A stretch of DNA of 64,000 nucleotides from Straminergon stramineum (GCA_963920665.1 OY987270.1:17200019-17264018); one strand, 5' to 3'; shown: positions 33,001 through 45,754, numbered from the stretch's first letter. Notes: generated by a model not told the origin, from the sequence alone. Numbers and translations are program-made.

Positions 33001-34692
33001 AATCTACATAGGACTCTTGCGTCAACGCCGACATTGTAGGAAACCAATTAGTCACCTCCAATTCAAGGCCGATTTGTGTGATGCTCTCACACAAAATTGG
33101 CGTGGGTGAGGAACTAATGTAGATGAAGAAGAAGATCCACACCCCCACATGCCAACTTGGAGTCGATTGAGGCGTCCATGCCTAAAATGTGGGGATCCTA
33201 AGTGTAGCTACTATTGTCGAACTTGCAATCGGGTATTTTTGTGCTTGAATTGGGGATGTTTTGAAGAGTATCATTATGGGCCACGAAATCACAATAGGCA
33301 AAATCGTGCCCGAAGACCATAAGGTGAATTCAATGCAATTTGGGTGCAATTTGGGTGGACATGTGTTTTGTTACATGTGTATGTTTTCTTACCATAAACA
33401 CATTTTTCTTCATGTCTTCTGTATTTCTTTCATTATCTTTTTTTAGTTAGCTTGTCCTTGATAAAGTTTTCTTCATTCTCTCTAAATTTCCCATGCACCT
33501 TCTATATGTTTTCATAAATACTCTATGTTTTGTTCTTTTTGTTTTTTATTTTTTCGATTATCTTGTAAAATTTTTCCCTCACTTTTTATATTTTTTGTAA
33601 ACCCTTAAATTTTATTTTTCTTCCCTTTTATTTTTCTTTCCTTACCTTCCATATTTTTTTCCTTACCTAAATTTTGTTTTGCTAAATTAATTCCTTTACC
33701 TTCACAAAGTTTTTTCTACCCTAAAGCAAGTTACACATATTTGGTTTCTCAAATTGTCCAGGGCATTTCTAAAGTGAGTCCCTGGAGGTGAGTTCTTGGA
33801 AGATGGAAAGGGAGAGTTGGATAGAGAGGACATGGCAGGACCGAGAGAATCAACAGAGCAGGGCGGGAGGAGAAGGGGGGGTCAAGGTAGGCGGAGCATA
33901 GTGGTTTGCCCACCTGCTGTGCAGCATCTTTGCCCACCCAAGCTGGTGCAGCATCCCTGCCATGCTAGGGGGAGAGAGTAGTGGCCAGCAAGGGGAAGGC
34001 CAATGCACCCCAGTCGAAGGAGCGGTCAGTCTCATCATGTGTCAGCATTGCTCGAGCAGGTTGGGAACTTGGAGCCAGTATTCGAAGGCTGACCCAAAGC
34101 CTGAAGAATGTAGAGGAGGCTGGGGCTCAATTTTTTTCCCACATTTTGAGATCTTGACATTTTTTAGGAAGGACAATTTCTTATGGTGAAGTAGACAAAT
34201 ATGGTTGTCCCCACCGTTCAAATTTTTGATCCGAAAAGATTTCAACGCAAAATTTATTCATGGAAAAAATGGTAGTGTAAACTAGTTTTGCCAAGCCTAT
34301 GTCTATAATCATACAATTTGGGTTATATTCTAGAAGTGAAATGACGTCCAATTTTTTTGAGCATGTTCCTAACTTGTATGAGAATCCAAATCCAAGGAGT
34401 AACCACCAAATTGGAATTGGCAACATGTAGAATTCAGCTGTCAAAGTGCAGCTGCCCGAAATTTTAGGAGTGCAAAAATATGTAAACACCAACTTTGGAC
34501 CCTTGGATCTCACTCACCTCAAAGAATTTCCTTTTGAAAATTGGTAGGTAGCTCAATAGTGAAGACAAGTTTAAGATCTTACGGTTGGAAACTAATTTTT
34601 TTTTGTAATTTATTGCCCACTCCTCACATTCCACAAACACCCTTTTTTTGACTACTTTCTTCAAAACCACTCCCAAAACATTTAGGGGTTAA
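27090..34692 (+). mobile_element. piggyBac-class DNA transposon, about 7.6 kb, TTAA-bounded
   Basis: The left end is TTAA at 27,090-27,093 followed by CCCCTAAAGGACC. The right end, read inward on the minus strand, is TTAA at 34,692-34,689 followed by CCCCTAAATGT. TTAA target sites and short CCC-type inverted repeats are hallmarks of piggyBac transposons. Between them lies a coding frame with the piggyBac-type DDE domain (28,581-33,322). The element also holds about 1.5 kb of non-coding DNA on the left and 1.4 kb on the right, including a GC-rich patch at 33,800-34,060. Multiple stops show it is no longer autonomous. Confidence 0.75.
28581..33322 (+). pseudogene. piggyBac-class transposase with large spliced N-terminal extension, inactivated
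   Basis: Three exons join in phase: 28,581-29,451, 29,582-30,287 and 31,450-33,322 (splices atgg|gtaag...accaaag|ac and gaaag|gtgggt...ttttag|ggag), giving 1,149 codons. Exon 1 has a Gln/Ser/Thr-rich start and the HHFYKQAARCLGWCQR domain shared with 2,605-2,100. Exon 2 is very acidic. Exon 3 carries the transposase: TIDEMM (Asp at 32,276), VVMDNYFSS (Asp at 32,540), GVDVADQL (Asp at 32,891 and 32,900) and a C-terminal Cys-rich finger (CLKCGDPKC...CRTC, about 33,180-33,270). The acidic triad expected of piggyBac is present. Nine internal stops break the frame: TAG at 28818, 28860, 28917, 30145, 30265 and 32945; TAA at 29971 and 31955; TGA at 33107. Typical piggyBac transposases are about 500-650 residues, so the extension is unusual. 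The exon 3 assignment is firm, and exons 1-2 are an inference. Confidence 0.78.
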
Positions 34693-37600
34693 TCTGACTA
34701 CTTCACAAGCTAATTAAATTTATTTATAATGAAAGAATTCACTGAACCTTGGACTATTAGACAAGTTCAAAGAACAAGTTTTTGACAATTGGAACAATTA
34801 TTCAATTGATAGACACTTACCGTCCATCTGTCCTCCAGCTTCTTGCTTCCATAACTTAATTTCCAACACTAGTCCTCCAATTACTGGTTTGCAAACAACT
34901 ATTTCATGCTCTGTCAATTTGACAACTACTATTCTCCCAATAGCAAAAACTAAGAAACAATCCTTGGCTAATTGATTCAATTATATAACTAAAGCCAATC
35001 TTTGGCCATTCACTCACATCAAATTGGGTAGACTTTTCAACTTCCACTACTACCTTTCTTTTACTCAATTAATTTATCAAGTTCTCCCAACTACCTTCTC
35101 ATCTACTTGTCATCAAATAATTATCAACAAAACTTGACTGTAGATTAATTATAAACTTCACCAAACCCATAGATTTATTCCACAAAGAACTTCAATGTCA
35201 CTCACTGGTTTAATTTCTTCTCAAATTACACTCACAATCTATTTGACTTTAACACTCACTAAATAGACTAAGAACAAAATAAAGAACTATGCCAATCTTT
35301 AGTTCATTGTTCTAAGCTTTAAACTTTACTGCCATTCACTAGCAAGATTGAATATTTAACACACTCGTAAGAGACACCAATTGTGCCAAATGGAACAAAA
35401 ACAACTTGACCAAACTCACAACTTTTGACTATTGGACAAATACAAGAAAGAAAAGTGTCAATGCTAATCATTGGCAATTGACAACTTGACTCACACACAA
35501 AAAAACTTAATGGCTTTACCAATCGAAACATGACGATTTGACAATTAATTTCATGACCCTCATCAAGAGGTGTGCTCGTGCCACCTTGATGAACAAGGGG
35601 GACATTGGAGGTGACTCCCCAAAACTTGCAAGAGATGGGATGAATGGGACTAGGAGTCCCAAGCAATCAAAGTGTTGTAGTACTTTAATATAGACTTATT
35701 GGAGGGTGTGTGACATATGCTTGGAAATCTTGCGAGAAGAAGCATTCATGGGTTCTAAGAACACGAGAATCCAAGTTGGTAGTCAAAAGTTATGGCTCCT
35801 CAAAGTTGACAGTGTTGTAGTCATGTCTCGAGGCATGGGAATGTGAGAAATAAGGTTCGGGAGGAATCCTTTAAGTCAAAGAGGGTATGTTGCATATCAT
35901 TGGAAAGATAAGGAGACAATCTTTTTAGAATGCTAAGTCTCATAAGGAGGTGAGCTATGACCTAAAAGTTATGGACATCCAAAGAAGGTGGAGTCTTAGA
36001 GAACTATACCTCCCAGGGGACTCATACCTTTGGAGAGCCATAACTTCCTCAATACTTGACATATTGGAGAAAGTAAATAGTCCAAGGTGATATATGGAAA
36101 ATCTGCATCATGCGCTTGAAATTTGGAGCTCTAAGCTAGAAGTTATCCCCATGGGAAGATTGGGAGTCTTCGGGGGTCCGATTTTGGGGAAACCACTTGG
36201 AATTGGGTGGTCTTCCAAGATGGAGAGTATCTTGGGGGTTCCTAATGACTTCTAGCATGGGAGGGGGGCCAAATTCCGTAGAGAGTAGTATGAGGAGGGG
36301 TGGTCTTCGTCTTCACTCTTGGATGGTATCATAGTAAGCTAAAGTAGCCCGGATAGTGAAGTTGGTGTTGGAGCCTCACCACCACTTGTATATTACTGTG
36401 GAGTGCTTGTGCATTCCTTGATATAGGTTGGATGGTGTTCCACTCCACACTAGGCCATGGTGTGAGTCCTACTTGGTGAATCCCGAAGTGAATTGGAATC
36501 GGACCTAGTGGAAAGTTGGATCCCATTCAAGGGTGGTTAGCACCAGTGGAGAGTAGTGCCTCCACCGAATGCTTGGATATCAATGGAAATTCTACCCTAT
36601 GTTATCAAATGACATCCTTGGTGTCTTGTGGGAATTAAGTGTTGGATGTCATGGAGGAATAGAGAATTCTGTAACTAGTTGGAACCTAATATTGTGGGTG
36701 CGTGACATGTGCAGTGTTAGGAGAACGTAACCCTTAGTGTCACTAAAGAGTTAACTGCTTGGGAAGTACTAGGAGGTGACCTTAAAGTGGTAAGTATTAG
36801 TAAAGGGCGCGACAATTAAAAATTTATATCGAGAGCAAGCCAATTATTGGCTTAATTAAAAAAATTATTACACTCACCAACATCTCCTTCCATAAAGCTT
36901 TCACAACAACAAAGTTGTCACATCTTAACTAATAAACTATAATCCAAATAAAGAACCCTGCCAATCCATAGCTAATGGTCATGCACACTAAAATCAGCAA
37001 ATCTCTAGCAAACCAAAATACTACACAAAGACTCAATTGCTTCCCACAAGAGATCATGACAATTGGATATATGCACAACAGAAAAATAACAAAGAACAAT
37101 GCCAATTCCTAGCAATTGCTCAACACATGACAACAAGCCAATTGGCAATCTTTGGCTATAAGAAAATTAGACACATCAAAAATTAAACAAATAGACAATT
37201 TGCATTCATCCTTGGGGGGTTAGTATATTAAAAAAAATAAAGATATAGGTGCGAACAACCACTATTTTATAAGGGGGGTATGAATTATTTTTATTTTTTT
37301 ACATGGTATCATTATGTAACTTTCTAATAGGACCTGTTATTCCATACCCTATATTATGTTAAAGACATCCAATGCCATTTTTGATACCTTATATTACTCT
37401 AAACCCAATTATAATTATTAGCCCCCAAGTTTTTAAAATACCCTATCATTTATTTGCCGTAGGTTGCTACTCCAACCGCTCACTACCCCCCCCAAGCATT
37501 AATCGCGAAGAATTACATAAGTACAATGGATAGGCAAGCAATAATTGCAAACACCAAAAGAAAGAGAGAAAAGAGAAGACAATTTGTCCTTATACTTTCT
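34693..37600. repeat. Gene-free repeats, including degenerate GTTATGG units
   Basis: No gene is seen. From 34,740 to 35,530 the plus strand is dense in TTGAC/CAATT strings. From about 35,700 to 36,150 there are three diverged units with a common core ('acatat..ttggaaa' then about 80-90 bp later 'aagttat.g.c...caaag'), at roughly 35,710, 35,890 and 36,056. Positions 36,840-37,600 are AT-rich with nothing recognisable. Confidence 0.45.
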
Positions 37601-39240
37601 TGGTTGTAACCAATTAGGAGTTAACCTGTAAACGGTCCTAAGGCTCTTCCTCTACAACACCATATTCACTGGATATGGTCAAAGCTGAATTTCAAGAAGT
37701 GCCTTATTGATGTAAATTGGGGATTTTAGCCGTTTCAATTTCCTACTTGTTTGCTTGAGGTCACAAGTAAATTTTGACAAGGTCCTTGATTGCCACAATG
37801 TGCAAAATTTTAGCAAAATGCATCGCCAACAACAACTCAGTGCCTTGTGCGGCAAATTTTTGTAATACAAAAAATTGTGGTATGGAGCTTTTAGAGATCA
37901 CAACAATGGTTTGCTTCACAATGATGTAGCGAGTTCTTACAAAAAAATTCAACTCAGAATTTGAAGCACCACATCCATCAAGGCATTTGACTCACCGTAT
38001 GTAACTAGAGTCGAGTTGCCCAGAAATGCAATGGGAAAATTTGGAATACGTGTGGCAGTGGCGTCCTCGTTGGCTTAGAGCCATTGTATGATTGTACGAA
38101 GCCTTGGGAGCACGACATGCTGGTGACAAGTGGGGTGCCTACCATGGCGGGAAGGTAATAGGTTTAGGAAGAAAATATTTGGTGGTAGTGCTTTCGGGAA
38201 GTGAGACAAATCTAATCAGTCTCAGCCCGATGGACAATTCTGTAGCCCTTTGCTCACCCAAACGAGTTAGAATGGCAATAACAATTTTCATCAAACAAAT
38301 AAGACTCTAATTCATAACAATTATGATTCATAATTTCAGGCACAAATTGTCAGTGAAGTCACAACTGGGTCCACTTCAGTGTGCATCTACATAACATTTA
38401 TGAACTCTTTGTACAACATTCATCGAAACAACCAACCTTCACTACCTCTCCCAACTCTAAATCAACAAAAAAATCCAATCAACCATCTGGTTCAAAATGC
38501 AAATCGCATGCATCGTGAACATCAAAATTGCCCTGCACATGAAAAAAGGGAACCCTTCTACTTACACTACAGAAGACAAAGAGAATCACTGGAGCTCCAA
38601 AGAATGCAGAAAGCCATACATCATCAGGTCATGAACTACTATGTCAAAGTGGCACTGATGTCACCATTACACGATTGTCGCGACCCTAGTAACACCTTAT
38701 AGCTTCAACCAAACTTCCAAAGCCCTTCACAGCTTTCAAGGCTTACCGCACTTCAACTCCAATATCACTTAGGCCCAAACTAACTAACACTGCACATGCC
38801 ACGCACTCACAGCATTAGTTCCCATTTCCAACTCACATTGCTAAGTCTCAATGCCCAAGACTTCTAGCACGCACTCCACTTGTGGTACTTGGCATGTCAC
38901 TTGGTGACATGGGGCGGAACTTCCATCTTAATGTGCTAGGACTCATGGTGGCACTACTCACCACGGTCCTAACTGCCCTTGGTTGTCACCCCACTTCATA
39001 CTAGACCCATTGTGTATTTGCTACTCTCACACCAACACTAATTGGAACTCACAACTCGGGACGTATTGCCAAAGGCCTAGAAAAGAGTGGGACTCCAACT
39101 ATTGTGAGACGGAAACTCATAATTCATTGGGTTAGTATTAAATAGTTTATAATAGTATAGAATTTTTCAAAATTTCCAATAAGCAAATAGAAGTAGAATC
39201 CTCTTAGCATAAACATCGTATTAAGGCTGAGAGGATAATC
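37601..39240. other. No gene seen
   Basis: Short antisense frames at 37,679-37,952 and plus frames at 38,092-38,702 have no domain and no partner. I find nothing I can support. Confidence 0.35.
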
Positions 39241-42200
39241 CAAGTGTTTCGTAAAAGGATCCAGGACGGATCCAGATTTCGGAAACCCAGATAGTGACAG
39301 CCTATGGTCTAGAATTCCGGTCTAGGAATCTAGGGATCCGTTATGGGTAAACAATCCGCTTCTGGAACAGTCGGTAGGATGATGGGTACTTAATCCCGCC
39401 ACTCCCATTTCTTCTTCCTCTTTCTTCCGCAACAGTCTTGCGCTCGTATAATTGAGAGAAAGAGTGGTGAGATAGTGATCGATTTAGGAGCTACTCACTG
39501 GTTGTCTTCACTAGATCTTAGCTTAGTTTCAATTTTCAATGGAGGAGGGAGATATCCAGAAACCATTAGTGACGGCATGGATGGTCTGTCTGACTAGTCT
39601 GGAAAGGCTGAGAGAGTGGTCGCACCTAGAAGATGACTTGAGCGAGATAGGATGTGTTAGTCTGTTCTTGAGGCCATGGACAATGAAGAATGATCGGATG
39701 ATTCAGGAGCTCATCGTAGGAGCTCCGAATCAATATGAGTTGATAGTGAGGGGGCAACCCACAACTTGGACAGATGAGGTTTGGGCCAAGGTATACGGAT
39801 TCCCCCAAAAGGGATCCGGATTAGCCTCCCGCATGGATAAGTTCGCAGTAGGAAAATTTAGGAATGCAGCCCATTCCAAGGAGGGATGTGCCATCAGCAA
39901 TTGTCTAGATGCAAGGCAAAAGCAGATCCTAGAGTTCTTGATCCCAATCTTATATCCGGAAAAACCCTACCCGGGTTACGGTTACGGTAGCCAACATCAT
40001 TTTTGGTGCCATGGAGGATAGACTAGTCAATTGGGGGAAAGTTATTAGAGCAGTAGTCTCCAAACTTGCCGCCAATGTAGGAAAGGCAAAGACCAGCCCA
40101 ATTGGTCCTTACCTGTTTCACCTCTACCATCATGCGGAACTTTTGAGTGACACAGAAATGGTAGAGTACACCACTTGATCTACCATCCTGCATTATGGCC
40201 TCACAGATGAAGTGGAAGCGGAGCAATCAACATTTGAAGAGGAGGAAGAAAAGGAGCAACTCATGGATCGAAGACAGAGGAAATCCACCGATCCGGCTTC
40301 ACGAGGAAAACTCCCAACTCAAGAGAAGGTTCCGGAGGAGCTAGAGGAAGACATATCCGGATACTTCAAAACCGGATTCAACTAGGTCTTGCAGGCACAA
40401 GAGTATCATGAGAACCTCGTCGATATTCTCAAGAGGATCAGCAACGAGTTGAAGGTCAAGCCAGAGGATATACTTGACACCATGAAGAAACTTCCAAATC
40501 TGGAAGAGCTAGAGAGGAAGGACAAGCAGAATGAAAGTCTAGAGAAGGAGAAGACAGACCTTCAAGCTAGGTTGAGTTGGACACAAGGAGAGTTAGCCAC
40601 AGCAAAGTAGAGGGAGAACGAAGCTCTACAACTGGTCAAGAACCTATCCGGTCTGGTGGATAGACTTGCAGATCTTGTAGTCAAGGCTGCTCTCATCCAA
40701 AACCGGCTTGTAGCAGAAGGACATCTCATTGGATCCAAGGTGATCCAGATCCTAGTGGACTTCTCATCGAGGATCGATTGCGTGCTGAAGGAGATGGATC
40801 AGCTATTAGGGCAGATTGATCTAGACCGTGTTATGGATTTTTCCCACTTTCTGGAAATCCACTTTGACACGAAAACTCCAGTAAAGTTGACAACATCTTT
40901 GCCACTGCCGGACAGACCGAAAGTCCCTAGGGAGACTCTCCGGCATTCAACAGAGCCCTTCTCAATTCAATTGGAGAAGACCATCTAGAGGAACATGAAG
41001 ACAACGCAAGAGCCAGCCAAGCAACAGGAGGAAGCACGAGAGGTAGCACCACCAAAAGTTACCATCTCACCACCGATTCCGACAATTCGTCTTCTTGAGA
41101 AGGAAACCCTTTAAACACCCAGGTTGCTAACCCGTAGTGACCTAGCGGACCGGATTGGAGGACTGATGAATCCGGTTTGGACTCATCTGGAAAGTTTTGA
41201 GCATATGCTATAGCCTCAACTAAGGAAGGAAAGGACCCCCATTGTTTTGGATGACACCTCTCTAGGAGAAGAAGACGAGAGGGAGGTCACTCACAATGAG
41301 AAATTTGAGGAAGAAGAGTACCAAACCGGATCAGAAGAGGAAGAAGAGGAGGAGGACATGGAAGAAGAAGACTCGCCTTCGGAAATCCGGAAGATCCAGA
41401 CCCAGACAACGTTGAAGACGACTTTGGTGAAGGCAACTCCAAAAGTGACTCCAAGGGCATCCATCCGGGCACTAGCAAGTCAAGGCGGGAGTAGTTAGAA
41501 GAAGGCATGAAAGGTGAAGTAGTTAGAATTTCGTTAGTTAGGATTTGAATTTTGAATTTAATCCAGGTTTCCAGGCGTGGACCTAGGTTCTGGATTTATA
41601 GGATCTGACTTTTTCGAGTTTCTTGGGAAGTCTGTAATTGGTCACCTAGATTTCTAAGTGGCGTTTTGGCTTTGGTTGTTTTGGGTTTTTAAGTGGAGGG
41701 CAGGGTTGTTGCCCTCTCATTCCATCCTAGCGCTTGTAGTTGTTATCTTGTCATCCTTTCTTTAATCTGAACCACCAAGTGGACATTCGGAAATTGATTT
41801 GTCATATATCCAGCTTTCCTGTGTTTGTTTGTGAGAGCGTTGAAGTGTAAGAGAGAGGAGGAGAAAAGGAGGAATCCAGATCTAAGGTAATTAGGTCTGA
41901 TTTGGGAGGGAATGTTTGTGATGTAGTTTAGGCTTGTGAATACGATATTGCACGCGGTGCCTTTAAAACACTGGAACGGAAATCCGACAAGAAGTGGCGT
42001 GGGTGCGAGTCCAAAATACTAGGGAGTATTCCGTGCGGAGATAAGCAACCGCCAACGGAAAAATCCCCATCCTATTCTCCCTGGAAGGTTTGCCAAACTT
42101 TAGGATCAGTCTAATGAATGACTAACAATCTTCCATCGATGTTTGGTTTTTGTTGATCTGTCGTTGTAGTGGAGAAGACTAGTTACGGCTTTGAATGACC

Positions 42201-42470
42201 TGCCTTCCGAATTGGCCATCCGGGAAGTTGTGAGAGTGTTTCTTGGTTTGATTTGATGAAGCATTTGGTCTAAGTATGTTTTGTGTAGTTTAGAGAGAGA
42301 AGAGAGTGTGAGGAATACGAGTGGTGAGTCCCTACCCCTCTACAAGATCAAAGGAGGACCCTCTGAGGGTAAAACAGAGGCACCAAAAACTAATGTGTGT
42401 GTGAGAAGAGACGAATCCGGATTCCGGAAAGGAGAGGATCCGGATTGGATTCCGGAAAGGTAGTAATCTA
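39240..42470 (+). mobile_element. Gag-like element family G, copy 2 (plus)
   Basis: It is rich in TCCGG/CCGGA strings like copy 1, with a homologous coding frame at 39,539-41,498. A leader-like stretch (39,360-39,538) precedes the ATG. Downstream, 41,500-42,470 is non-coding and ends in a cluster of 'gaatccggattccggaaagg'-type repeats. I found no LTR pair, TIR or polymerase domain. Boundaries are approximate. Confidence 0.5.
39539..41498 (+). pseudogene. Gag-like protein of family G, copy 2
   Basis: The frame opens at ATG 39,539. It has W-TDEVWAKVYGF, GLASRMDKFAVGKF, then FLIPILYPEK, a +1 frameshift at about 39,968, and then ANIIFGAMED and a helical segment ending GPYLFHLYHH. It continues in one frame to the TAG at 41,496 with stops at 40,176 (TGA), 40,383, 40,608, 40,986 and 41,211 (TAG) and 41,112 (TAA). 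A coiled-coil-like Lys/Glu region lies at 40,389-40,600, GSKVIQILVDF at about 40,730 matches GSRMVRILNDF of copy 1, and a Glu-rich tail follows. Block order equals copy 1, so these are two degraded members of one protein family of about 560-650 residues. Function unknown; a structural gag-type role is a guess. Confidence 0.65.
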
Positions 42471-44480
42471 GAAAAGAGTGAAAAGAGGTGAAGAGAGAAA
42501 AGAGGTGAAGAGAGGGCTTAAATTGGTAATACAGATAATCTTGACCTGCAGCAATAGTCTAGAATCCCCTGGGACGATATTTCAAGTCATTTTACGACGT
42601 TTTAGTGTTGTAATGGTACTTACACTCCACTACGCGTACGACACCAACCAACTGGTGCCCCGAGATACACACACAAGTGTCCCAAAGACGCTTGAAGCCA
42701 GTGGTGAAGTTACATCACCACCCATGAGTCACTAGGACTCACCAAGGCTCCAAGAGGGAGGGAGGAGGGAGACCAACCCCTCCTATAGTACACATTCTAG
42801 GTTCCTTGTCTTTGTAGCTTTCTAATGATATGCTATGCATGCCATGCATTGTTGAGTGATTCTTTAGGAACCCCTCACACCTAGCCTTTGAGTGTCTGGG
42901 TGCCACAGGGACACCTCCAACTTTGAACGGCCATAACTTCTAGCCTACTAGTCCAAATCACGCATTCCTTGGACGGTTAAAAGCGTTTGCTCAAGAGCTT
43001 TCCAAGAATGTATGACATGCTACTATGCTCTTCCTAACCAAGGTGCTATTGCGCCTTGGTTGCTCATGAGTATCTCATTTCTCCCTTCTTAGCCTATTGC
43101 AAGGCTTGGGAAGTCACCCACAAGGTCCCCCTCACTTGTTAAGGTACTTCGGGCACCCCAAGGAGATAGGCGCGTGACAACGATCCAAAGCGACCTCCCC
43201 CTTTTCACCATCAACCCCGCTTTCTGCCACATTGCACACTTGATCAAAATTACACTATGCGGTCCGTTCTAGTACTTTGGAAATTTGTTCTTAAATTTGA
43301 CCTATGAACCCCCTTCCCACAGCATCATCAAAAGGCGCCTCATCTCCCGCCAAAAGCCCGCCTCTCCTGCCTCCTCCGAGCCAACAACCATAGCCACATT
43401 CACACAACAAGACCCACACAAGCACTGGGTCTTCCAATGTATGTAGTCGCCTATGTATTGTATGCAATGCACGTATTCCCTTCATTGTGCAACGTTCTAC
43501 ATTGTATTTCGTGAAGTGGAACACAATATTTGACACACATCCCTAGCCACTGCAACTTTGTCTTGGCATCAAATCCCTAAAATTGCCTCTAGACTACCCC
43601 AATATGTGAAGAACTCTAACATACGGCCAGAGAGGGCCTTCAAGCCATTCAGGGGTTAACTACAAAGTTTATTTGTCTAACCAATTGTAACTTCCCTAAC
43701 CAACTATCTATTAGTCCTTTTCACATTAACATGTTCTTTGACTTCAATTACACTACACTTTAACTTCTAGTTGACTCCGGCTATTTTATTTAACTTCTAT
43801 TTATAAAAATTTCAAAAATTCACAAAAATTCTATCTATAGACTATAAAACATGCACAAATACACCATAAAAGATTCACCTCAAGGACCTTTGGATTTGGA
43901 AGACATTGCTTTCCTAATTCATATAGAATAATCAATAGTGAGAACTACACCTTCAATGTATGAAAATACATCTTAATACAAGAAATACTTGACATTGGCG
44001 TATACAAATCTTCTACTCAAAATTGACACAAGTTTACTTGTGCTTCTTTGCAATTGATTGACACTAGCATAGGGGTAGTTGAAGCCAATGTCTAGAACAA
44101 AAGATGGGAAAAGACTTGCAAAAAAGCACATTTTTGACCATTGAACCCTCAATGCTCCAACTTGAATGGTGTATCATAGACGCTATGAAGGCACCCTCTA
44201 GTGTACAATATTTTTTTCAAAACGCAGAATATTGTTAGACATTTCACCGTTGATTTGCATATCCAACTTAATCATAGATTGCCCTACAAATTTTCGCTTG
44301 ATTTTACCTTGTCAATGTCAAGATTATAACTAACAATTGGGTTCACAATTGTTGTACTAAAAAGTGTTAGGAGTATTTTTATTGTTGCTATGGCATTGAG
44401 GGATTGAACATGAAAGTATTGAAAATATTGCCATATACAATATTATATGCCATGTTTCATTATGGTAACCTTGTCTCCTA
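42471..44480. repeat. No gene; carries an inverted copy of the GTTATGG unit
   Basis: Read on the minus strand, about 43,045-42,910 matches the repeated unit at 35,700-35,815 ('cttggaaa.ctct..', 'agttatggccgttcaaagttg'). Position 43,650-43,664 holds 'cattcaggggttaa', a possible right end of a TTAA-type element whose partner I could not find. The rest shows nothing recognisable. Confidence 0.4.
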
Positions 44481-44879
44481 AAAGTGCCCTATCCACTTGA
44501 GCCATCTTTATATGTGTTTGTTCTCCAAAACACCACCAATGTTGTTCAAGATGACAGAAGGGATACATCTTTCACAATTCTTTCTACATATTTTCAAGTA
44601 TTCTATGGAGATTGGCAAACATACCTATGTAAAAATGTACATATCTATTGCATGCAATTGTATTTTCCATCTTGGATTGCTCTAATTCATTCTCTATGAA
44701 ATAAAAAAGTAAACTCCATCTCCTATCTCACTTCCAATTTTTCTTAGATTGTGAGTTATTTTTTTGTTTTTACACTTCAGAAACCAATTTGTGGTTCCTT
44801 GGGACTTAAAGATTGTGAATTCATATGTAACCTCCATTTATGTGGTGCCTCTTTCAATACTTACTTTAGAAAGCATTTG

Positions 44880-45190
44880 AATTTTTACAATGTTTTGGGG
44901 AATGACAACAAGGCATGGATTGAATTATTTAAAGTATCAACAAGGCATGTTACATACAATCTAATCACATCCAATTGGCTTCTTCCAAAATGGAGGTTCA
45001 AGTTCCTCCTTTGTGAAAAGAGGGAATCAAATACAAATGAGTACCTCAAGTGTTACAATTTGTATTTGATCCCCTCTTTCTGCAAAGGTGGGATGTAAAC
45101 CTCCATTTAGAAAGAAGCTAGTTTGACGTGATTAGATTGTACACAACTTGCCTTATTGATATTCCCCAAAAAATTCAATTAGACTACCCC
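44880..45190. repeat. Long imperfect hairpin (foldback), arms of about 140 bp
   Basis: The left arm (about 44,890-45,050) and the reverse complement of the right arm (about 45,060-45,185) share 'acaatctaatcac', 'agcttctt/ggcttctt', 'aaatggaggtt', 'agaggg.atcaaatacaaat' and 'ttttggggaat' in order. The loop is only a few bases. It may be a MITE-type foldback or a small-RNA source; no gene is seen. Confidence 0.7.
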
Positions 45191-45754
45191 ATGCCCTATT
45201 GTTATTCCTCCAAACATTCAAATACTAAAAGAATTCAAATGTGTTCTAGAATTAGTATTGAATGCAGTTTTTTACATGATTGTACAATTAACTCCAATGT
45301 CTTCTTTGAGACTGCATTTTCTAGTACATCACATCTTAAACTTGGAAGGTCATGAAAAAAAATGAAACTTTGTATGCAAATAATCCAATAATAATAGAGA
45401 AAATGACTGAAATTTCTCCTAAAACCATCAGGATATTGATTTGCAACAATATGCAAATTTGCATTTGCCCCAAAGGTAACTGCATCTACATGTGACATGT
45501 TTCTAGAATAGATCAAAACAAACTCATGTTGATAATCTACAACTTCTATACATGATAGTTTAGGTTCAATTTTATGAACACTCAAGCTATTATTTTCAAT
45601 ACTTTGAAGGGTCGTAGATTATTCATTTGGAGTCACAAAACTCCATGCTAGGAGAGTTTGGAATCCCATTTGATTCCCAACAAAAACTTAGACAATTCAC
45701 GAACAATTCACGAACAAAAAGGGGGTCCCCTTTTATATATAGTATTATTGTGAC

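Noticed and set aside
37621..43664. A 6-kb TTAA-bounded element enclosing gag-like copy 2 (ttaacctgtaaacgg ... cattcaggggttaa)
   Set aside because: The two ends match poorly beyond TTAACC, so the pairing is probably coincidental.
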